Assembly: GCA_965199595.1 (NCBI GenBank)
Contig: OZ241182.1
Span: 2,666,001 to 2,730,000 of the forward strand
Direction of reading: 5' to 3'
Source of the DNA: JBBROS01 sp965199595
Lineage (GTDB): Bacteria > Pseudomonadota > Alphaproteobacteria > Acetobacterales > Acetobacteraceae
Length of the DNA: 64,000 bases
Shown here: in pieces, positions 59,382 through 64,000 of the stretch
How the letters are laid out: every line of letters begins with the position of its first letter
Position numbering within the stretch: position 1 is the stretch's first letter
Made by a program: the position numbers and the translations under genes
Notes under the pieces: generated by a model
Database searches by the model: none
Seen by the model: only the letters and a program-made list of their open reading frames with translations
Told to the model about the DNA's origin: nothing

Positions 59382-60310
59382 GCCGCGCCGTCCTCTGCGA
59401 GTGCTTCGCCCGCGACGGGCTGCAGCACGAGCCCGGCTTCGTCCCCACCCATACCAAGATCGCCCTGATCGACGCCTTCTCCGCCGCCGGCTTCCCGCGC
59501 ATCGAGGCCACCAGCTACAGCCACCCCGGCCAGGTGCCCGCCTTCGCCGACGCCGCCCAGGTGCTGGAGGGCATCCGGCGCGCGCCCGGCGTGTTCTACA
59601 AGGCGACCTGCCCCAATTTGCGCGCCGTCGAGCGGGCCATCGCGGCGCCGCACCCCGCCAATGAGCTGAGCCTGCTGATCTCCGCCACCGAGGGCCACAC
59701 CAGCCGCAACCTGCGCAGCAGCCGCGCCGACCAGTGGGAGAAGGTGACGGCGATGGCCCGCGCCGCATCCGGCCATGCCCGCCTGGTCGGCGTCATCTCC
59801 GTCGCCTTCGGCTGCCCCATCGACGGCGCCGTCGACCCGGCCGTGGTGGCGCACGATGCCGCCCGCTTCGCCGCCCTGGGCGTGGACCTGGTGGCGCTGG
59901 GCGACACCACCGGCCTTGCCACCCCGCCCCAGGTGCGCGCCCTGTTCAGCCGCCTGCACCACGCGCTGCCCGGCACCACCTTCGTCGCGCATTTCCACAA
60001 CACCCGCGGCACCGGCATCGCCAACTGCATGGCGGCGCTGGAGGCCGGCTGCACCCATTTCGACACCGCATTCGGCGGCGTCGGCGGCCACCCGGCGCAG
60101 ATCGTCTATGGCGAGGGCGCGCATGGCGAGGCGCAGACCGGCAATGTCGCGACCGAGGACCTGGTCAGCCTGCTGCACGCCTGCGGCGTGGAGACCGGCA
60201 TCGACCCCGACCGCATGATGCACGCCTCCCGCCTGTGCGAGCAGGCGCTGGGGCGCGGGCTCAACAGCATGGTGGCGCGTGCCGGACTTCTGGAGATGAC
60301 CCATGGCTGA
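59378..60310 (+). CDS. HMG-CoA lyase-like protein without the usual active-site Cys
   Basis: 310 residues, DRE-TIM barrel. Metal/acid residues: RDGLQ (D13), AHFHNT (H205, H207), LGDTTGLA. The Cys-loop signature GGCPxAPGAxGN is here GGVGGHPAQIVYGEGAHGEAQTGN (235-256, read in pieces), with His instead of the catalytic Cys and extra residues. It may cleave another 3-hydroxy-3-methyl acyl-CoA such as citramalyl-CoA. Starts four bases before the hydrolase stop. Confidence 0.82.
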   Translation: MSRAVLCECFARDGLQHEPGFVPTHTKIALIDAFSAAGFPRIEATSYSHPGQVPAFADAAQVLEGIRRAPGVFYKATCPNLRAVERAIAAPHPANELSLLISATEGHTSRNLRSSRADQWEKVTAMARAASGHARLVGVISVAFGCPIDGAVDPAVVAHDAARFAALGVDLVALGDTTGLATPPQVRALFSRLHHALPGTTFVAHFHNTRGTGIANCMAALEAGCTHFDTAFGGVGGHPAQIVYGEGAHGEAQTGNVATEDLVSLLHACGVETGIDPDRMMHASRLCEQALGRGLNSMVARAGLLEMTHG

Positions 60311-61034
60311 TGTGTTCGAAACCGAGGATCGCGGCGCGGTCCGCATCCTCTGGCTGGCCCGGCCCGACAAGCTGAACGCGCTCGACACGCCGCTGACGCA
60401 GGCGCTGCACGATGCGTTGCAGGCCGCGGACCAGGACGACGCCGTGCGCGCCCTGGTGCTGGCCGGGCGCGGCCGGGCCTTCTGCGCCGGGGCGGATCTC
60501 GCGGAGTTCAAGGACCTCACCCCCGCCAACCAGCGCGGCGTGCTGGCCCGCGCGGACCTCACCACCCGCACCCAGCTGCTGCTGCAGCGCATCGGCAAGC
60601 CCATCGTATCCGCGGTGCAGGGGGCGGCGATGGGCGGCGGCGCCGGGCTCGCCATCGGCTGCGACATGATGGTGGCAGCCACCGACCTGAAGTTCGGCTA
60701 CCCGGAGATGAAGCACTCCATGGTCCCGGCCATTGTCATGACCGGCCTGCAGCGCCAGCTCGGCCGCAAGACCGCCTTCGAGCTGATCAGCCTGGGCCGC
60801 ATCCTCGGCGCCGCAGAATGCCAGTCCCTCGGCCTCGCCAACCGCGTCGCCGAACCCGGCGCCGTGCTGGACGCGGCCTTGGAGATCGCCACCACCTGGG
60901 CCGCCGCCCACCCCGCGGCCATGGCGGCAACCAAGAGCCTGTTCTACCGTGTCGCCGACCTGCCCATCGAAGCCGCCATGGCCGCCGGGCGCGACGTGAA
61001 CGCCCTGATGCGCGGCTTCAGGACCAATCCATGA
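60303..61034 (+). CDS. Enoyl-CoA hydratase/isomerase family protein
   Basis: 243 residues, crotonase fold: AFCAGADLAEFKDL, VQGAAMGGGAGLAIGCDMMVA, FGYPEMKHSMVPAIVMTGLQRQLG with acid residues at the hydratase positions partly replaced (PEMKHSMVP), so hydratase or isomerase activity is uncertain. Overlaps the lyase gene by 8 bases and the CoA-transferase gene by ATGA. Confidence 0.86.
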   Translation: MADVFETEDRGAVRILWLARPDKLNALDTPLTQALHDALQAADQDDAVRALVLAGRGRAFCAGADLAEFKDLTPANQRGVLARADLTTRTQLLLQRIGKPIVSAVQGAAMGGGAGLAIGCDMMVAATDLKFGYPEMKHSMVPAIVMTGLQRQLGRKTAFELISLGRILGAAECQSLGLANRVAEPGAVLDAALEIATTWAAAHPAAMAATKSLFYRVADLPIEAAMAAGRDVNALMRGFRTNP

Positions 61035-62212
61035 CGCCGCTCGCCGGCATCAGGGTCCTCGACTTCTCCCGCGTGCTCGCCGGGCCGATGGCGACGCAGA
61101 TCCTCGCCGAACTCGGCGCCGAGGTGGTGAAGGTCGAACGCCCCCGCACCGGCGACGAGAGCCGCCAGTGGGAGCCCGCCCTGCCCGGCGGCGACAGCGC
61201 GTATTTCTTCGCCTTCAACCGCGGCAAGCGCTCCATCGCGCTCAACCTGAAATCCGCCGAAGCCCAGCAGATCGCCCGCGACCTGGCCCGGCAATCCGAT
61301 GTCGTGCTGGAGAACTTCCTCCCCGGCGACATGGAGCGCATGGGCCTCGACTACCCCCGCCTCGCCGCCGGGAACCCCGGCCTGATCTACGTCTCCAACA
61401 CCGGTTTCGGCCAGGACGGCCCCTACCGTGACCGCCGCGGCTACGACACCATCTTCCAGGCGCTGTCCGGCGTCATGGCCCTCACCGGCCACCCCGGCGC
61501 CCCGCCCGCCAAGGTCGGCCTGCCCTTCGCGGACCTCACCTCCGGCCTGTGGATCGCCGTCGCCATCCTCTCGGGCCTCGCCGGACGCGCGGCCACCGGA
61601 CGCGGCGTGCACATCGACGTCGCCATGCTGGACGCCCAGGTCAGCCTGCTGACCATCGCCGCCGCCCGCCTGTTCGCCCTGAACGAGGAACCCGTCCGCA
61701 CCGGCACCGAACACCCGGGCCGCGTGCCCTCCGCCGCGTTCCAGTGCCGCGACGGCACCTGGTTGCACATCAGCGGCAGCGACCAGCACTGGCCCGCCAT
61801 CTGCACCGCCCTCGGCCTGCCCCTCGACCCGGCCCACGCCACCAACGCCGCCCGCGTGGCCGACCGCGCCGCCATCATGGGCGCCATGACCACCGCCATC
61901 CTGAACCGGGACCGCACGCCCCTGGCCGAAGCCCTGCGCGCCGCCGATGTGCCGGCGGGCGAGGTGAACAGCGTCGGCGAGATCCTGGCGGACCCGCACA
62001 TCTCCGCGCGCCAGATGGTCGGCAGCTTCGAGCACCCCACCGCCGGCACCTTCCCCGCCCTGCGCCTCCCGCTGCGCGAGACCGGGCAGCCGCCGCCGCC
62101 GCTCGGCACCCCGCCGCTGCTGGGGGCGGACACCGACGCCATCCTCGCCGCCACCCTGGGCCTCGACCCGGCCCGCATCGCCGCCCTTCGCGCCGCAAAG
62201 GCCATCGGATGA
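61031..62212 (+). CDS. CaiB/BaiF family CoA-transferase (family III)
   Basis: 393 residues. Opening RVLDFSRVLAGPMATQILAELGAEVVKVERP (read in pieces), FAFNRGKRSIALNLKS, SNTGFGQDGPYRDRRGYDTIFQA, VGLPFADLTSGLWIAVAIL with the catalytic Asp in LPFADLTSG. It would load CoA on the operon's organic acid, e.g. from succinyl-CoA. It is closely similar in layout to the minus-strand homologue at 47394-48617, a paralogue in a different cassette. Confidence 0.92.
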   Translation: MTPLAGIRVLDFSRVLAGPMATQILAELGAEVVKVERPRTGDESRQWEPALPGGDSAYFFAFNRGKRSIALNLKSAEAQQIARDLARQSDVVLENFLPGDMERMGLDYPRLAAGNPGLIYVSNTGFGQDGPYRDRRGYDTIFQALSGVMALTGHPGAPPAKVGLPFADLTSGLWIAVAILSGLAGRAATGRGVHIDVAMLDAQVSLLTIAAARLFALNEEPVRTGTEHPGRVPSAAFQCRDGTWLHISGSDQHWPAICTALGLPLDPAHATNAARVADRAAIMGAMTTAILNRDRTPLAEALRAADVPAGEVNSVGEILADPHISARQMVGSFEHPTAGTFPALRLPLRETGQPPPPLGTPPLLGADTDAILAATLGLDPARIAALRAAKAIG

Positions 62213-62949
62213 CCGTCACCACCCGCATCGACGCCGGCATCGCCCGCGTCACCCTCACCCGCAGCGCCGCCCGCAACGCGCTGAACCTCGAGATGTGCCA
62301 CGCCCTGACCGCCGCCTTCGAGGCGCTGGACGCCGACGACCAGGTGCGCGTCGTGCTGCTGGGCGCCGAAGGCCCGGTGTTCTGCGCCGGGGCGGACATG
62401 AAGGAGCGGGTGGGCCACGACGAGGCCTGGGTCCGCGCCCGCCGCCTGGCCTCGTTCCGCGCCTATGAGACCATCGAGCGCTGCCGCAAGCCCGTCATCG
62501 CCCTGCTGCAGGGCCCGGCGGTCGGCTCCGGCGGTGAGATCACGCTGTGCTGCGACTTCGCCATCGCCACGCCAGCCGCCAGCTTCCGCTTCCCGGAGCC
62601 GCAATGGGGCACGGTGGGCGCGACGCAGCGGCTGCAACGCGCGATCGGCAAGCGCCGGGCAAAGGAGCTGCTCTATACCGACCGCGCCATGCCGGCGGAG
62701 GAGGCGCTGGCCGCCGGGCTGGTGGCGCGCCTGGTGGCGCAGGACCGGCTGGAGGCCGCGGCAGCCGAGACCGCCGCCGCCATCGCCAAGGCCCCGGCCC
62801 TCGCCATCGCGCTGACCAAGCAGTCCGTCGATCTCGGCGAGGAGGTGGCGCTCACCACCGGCATCCGCATCGAGCTGGCCGCCATCGAGCGCAACCTGGC
62901 GGCGGGCGACTGGCGCCGCGGCCTGGACGAGTTCGCAGCCAGGCCATGA
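62209..62949 (+). CDS. Enoyl-CoA hydratase/isomerase family protein
   Basis: 246 residues. Crotonase motifs: VFCAGADMKERVGH, LQGPAVGSGGEITLCCDFAIA, FRFPEPQWGTVGATQRLQRAIG. GEITLCCD and the following block are closer to methylglutaconyl/other hydratases than to the sister gene at 60303, so the two probably act on different intermediates. ATGA overlaps on both sides. Confidence 0.88.
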   Translation: MTVTTRIDAGIARVTLTRSAARNALNLEMCHALTAAFEALDADDQVRVVLLGAEGPVFCAGADMKERVGHDEAWVRARRLASFRAYETIERCRKPVIALLQGPAVGSGGEITLCCDFAIATPAASFRFPEPQWGTVGATQRLQRAIGKRRAKELLYTDRAMPAEEALAAGLVARLVAQDRLEAAAAETAAAIAKAPALAIALTKQSVDLGEEVALTTGIRIELAAIERNLAAGDWRRGLDEFAARP

Positions 62950-64000
62950 GCTTCGACCCGGCCTCCCTCTGCCCGCTCACCACCCACGCCGCCCTCACCC
63001 GCGCCGCCCTGCTGGCGCCGGAGGTGGAAGCCATCGTCGCGCCCGGCGGCCGCCTCACCTTCGCCGGGCTGGAAACCCGCGTCGCCGACATCCGTGACTC
63101 GCTCGGCGCGCTGGGGGTGCGCCACGGCGACCATGTGGGCCTGTGCCTCGGCAACGGCCCGGACTGGATCGCGATCTTCCTCGCCCTGGGCTCGATCGGC
63201 GCCATCACGGTCCCGATCAACACCCGGCTGCGGGCGCAGGAGATCGCCTATGCGCTGCACCAGTCCCGCGTCACCACCCTGTTCATGGCCGACCGCCTGC
63301 TGCGCGTCGATTTCACGGCCATGCTCCGCACCATCTGCCCCGGCATTGACACGCATCTGCCCGACCCGGCGCTGCCCGACCTCCGCCGCCTGATCGTGCT
63401 GGGCGAGGACGTGCCCGCAGCAGCCCTCACATGGACGGCGTTCCTGGCCCAGCGCACCCCGACCGCACCCGCCTGCACGCCGGACGACACCCTGCTGATC
63501 CAGTACACCTCCGGCACCACCGCCTTCCCCAAGGGCGTGCTGCTGCGCCACCGCTCCATGCTCGGCAACGGCTTCGTCTCCGGCGGCCGCATGGGCCTGC
63601 GCATCGCCGACCGCTTCCACAGCGCCCGCCCCTTCTTCCACGTCGCCGGCAGCTCGCTCAGCGTCCTCGCCTGCCTCCAGCACGCCGCCACCCTCGTCAC
63701 CATGGAGCGCTTCGAGCCCGGCGAGGCCCTCGCGCTGATGGAAAACGAGCGCTGCACCCACGTCTCCGGCAACGACACCATGGCGCTGATGCTGCTGAAC
63801 CACCCGGGCCGTGCCCGGCGCACCCTGCACCTGCGCGGCGCCTGGGCCGCCGCCTCCCCCACTATCGTGCAGCGCATCATCGACGAGCTGGGCGCCCGCG
63901 AATGCGTGGTCGGCTATGGCCTCTCGGAAGCCAGCCCCAACATCGCCCAGTCCTGCTGGTGGGAGCCGGAGGACGTGCGCGTCAGCGGCGCCATGCGGCC
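62946..64000 (+). CDS. Acyl-CoA synthetase (AMP-forming), 3' end beyond window
   Basis: Partial, about 351 residues seen. ANL superfamily N-domain: GRLTFAGLETRVADIRDSLGALG, LCLGNGPDWIAIFLALGSIGAITVPINTRL (split), the AMP/phosphate loop LIQYTSGTTAFPKGVLLRHRSM (residues 182-203), and the A5 motif VVGYGLSEASPNI. The C-terminal lysine lies outside. It activates a carboxylic acid to its CoA thioester, offering a second activation route beside the CoA-transferase. Overlaps the hydratase gene by ATGA. Confidence 0.9.
   Translation, partial: MSFDPASLCPLTTHAALTRAALLAPEVEAIVAPGGRLTFAGLETRVADIRDSLGALGVRHGDHVGLCLGNGPDWIAIFLALGSIGAITVPINTRLRAQEIAYALHQSRVTTLFMADRLLRVDFTAMLRTICPGIDTHLPDPALPDLRRLIVLGEDVPAAALTWTAFLAQRTPTAPACTPDDTLLIQYTSGTTAFPKGVLLRHRSMLGNGFVSGGRMGLRIADRFHSARPFFHVAGSSLSVLACLQHAATLVTMERFEPGEALALMENERCTHVSGNDTMALMLLNHPGRARRTLHLRGAWAAASPTIVQRIIDELGARECVVGYGLSEASPNIAQSCWWEPEDVRVSGAMR

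Overview
The window is a very GC-rich, densely coding bacterial chromosome segment. Strong G/C third-position bias, many ATGA/TGATG stop-start overlaps, an Lrp-type regulator divergent from ACC deaminase, the chorismate mutase-hisC-tyrC block divergent from metX-metW, and DUF1684/DUF1185 family genes all suit an alphaproteobacterium of the order Rhodospirillales, most likely Acetobacteraceae (Roseomonas-like). This assignment is inference from gene content and base composition.

Layout. 1-10.7 kb: partial acdR and acdS (plant-ethylene precursor degradation), an aldehyde dehydrogenase and an unknown Trp-rich protein, a HerA-like ATPase, a PLP Cys/Met-type enzyme, a DHA2 drug exporter, class I fructose-bisphosphate aldolase and a secreted L,D-transpeptidase. 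10.8-19.6 kb: glpD-glpK, cbpA-cbpM, polA with a small zinc-finger gene upstream and an unknown gene downstream, a lipoprotein hydrolase and tRNA-Arg(CCG). 19.6-21.1 kb: a small lower-GC insert next to the tRNA, with a uracil-DNA-glycosylase-like gene divergent from a PD-(D/E)XK nuclease-like gene. 21.3-30.7 kb: a long minus-strand run, metX-metW, then a 6-hydroxynicotinate-reductase-like Fe-S protein, a UPF0280 protein, a DUF1185 protein and a branched-chain-type ABC importer whose two permeases are fused. 30.8-34.3 kb: chorismate mutase, hisC, prephenate dehydrogenase, DUF1684 (aromatic amino acid and histidine synthesis). 34.3-41.4 kb: a small secreted protein, rdgB, rph, an oxidoreductase frame running into hrcA, ilvD, a class I glutamine amidotransferase and a MetF-like reductase. 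41.5-46 kb: a degenerate M20 amidohydrolase, an MBL-fold pseudogene and a DctPQM TRAP transporter. 46-54.9 kb: ECH, CMD, CoA-transferase, GST and GntR genes divergent from an Fe3+/polyamine-type ABC importer with a trailing alpha/beta hydrolase. 55-64 kb: an OafA-like acyltransferase, a 2-hydroxyacid dehydrogenase, and a tightly overlapping plus-strand operon (class I fumarase alpha/beta, hydrolase, HMG-CoA-lyase-like, enoyl-CoA hydratase, CoA-transferase, enoyl-CoA hydratase, acyl-CoA ligase) leaving the window.

The overall picture is a versatile, soil- or plant-associated heterotroph with several solute uptake systems each linked to a catabolic cassette. The most noteworthy points are: PolA has lost three of the four proofreading carboxylates; an M20 enzyme has lost most of its metal ligands and its catalytic acid; an uncharacterised Fe-S/UPF0280/DUF1185/ABC module; the two-gene nucleic-acid-enzyme cassette next to tRNA-Arg; and a terminal CoA pathway whose lyase lacks the usual active-site cysteine.
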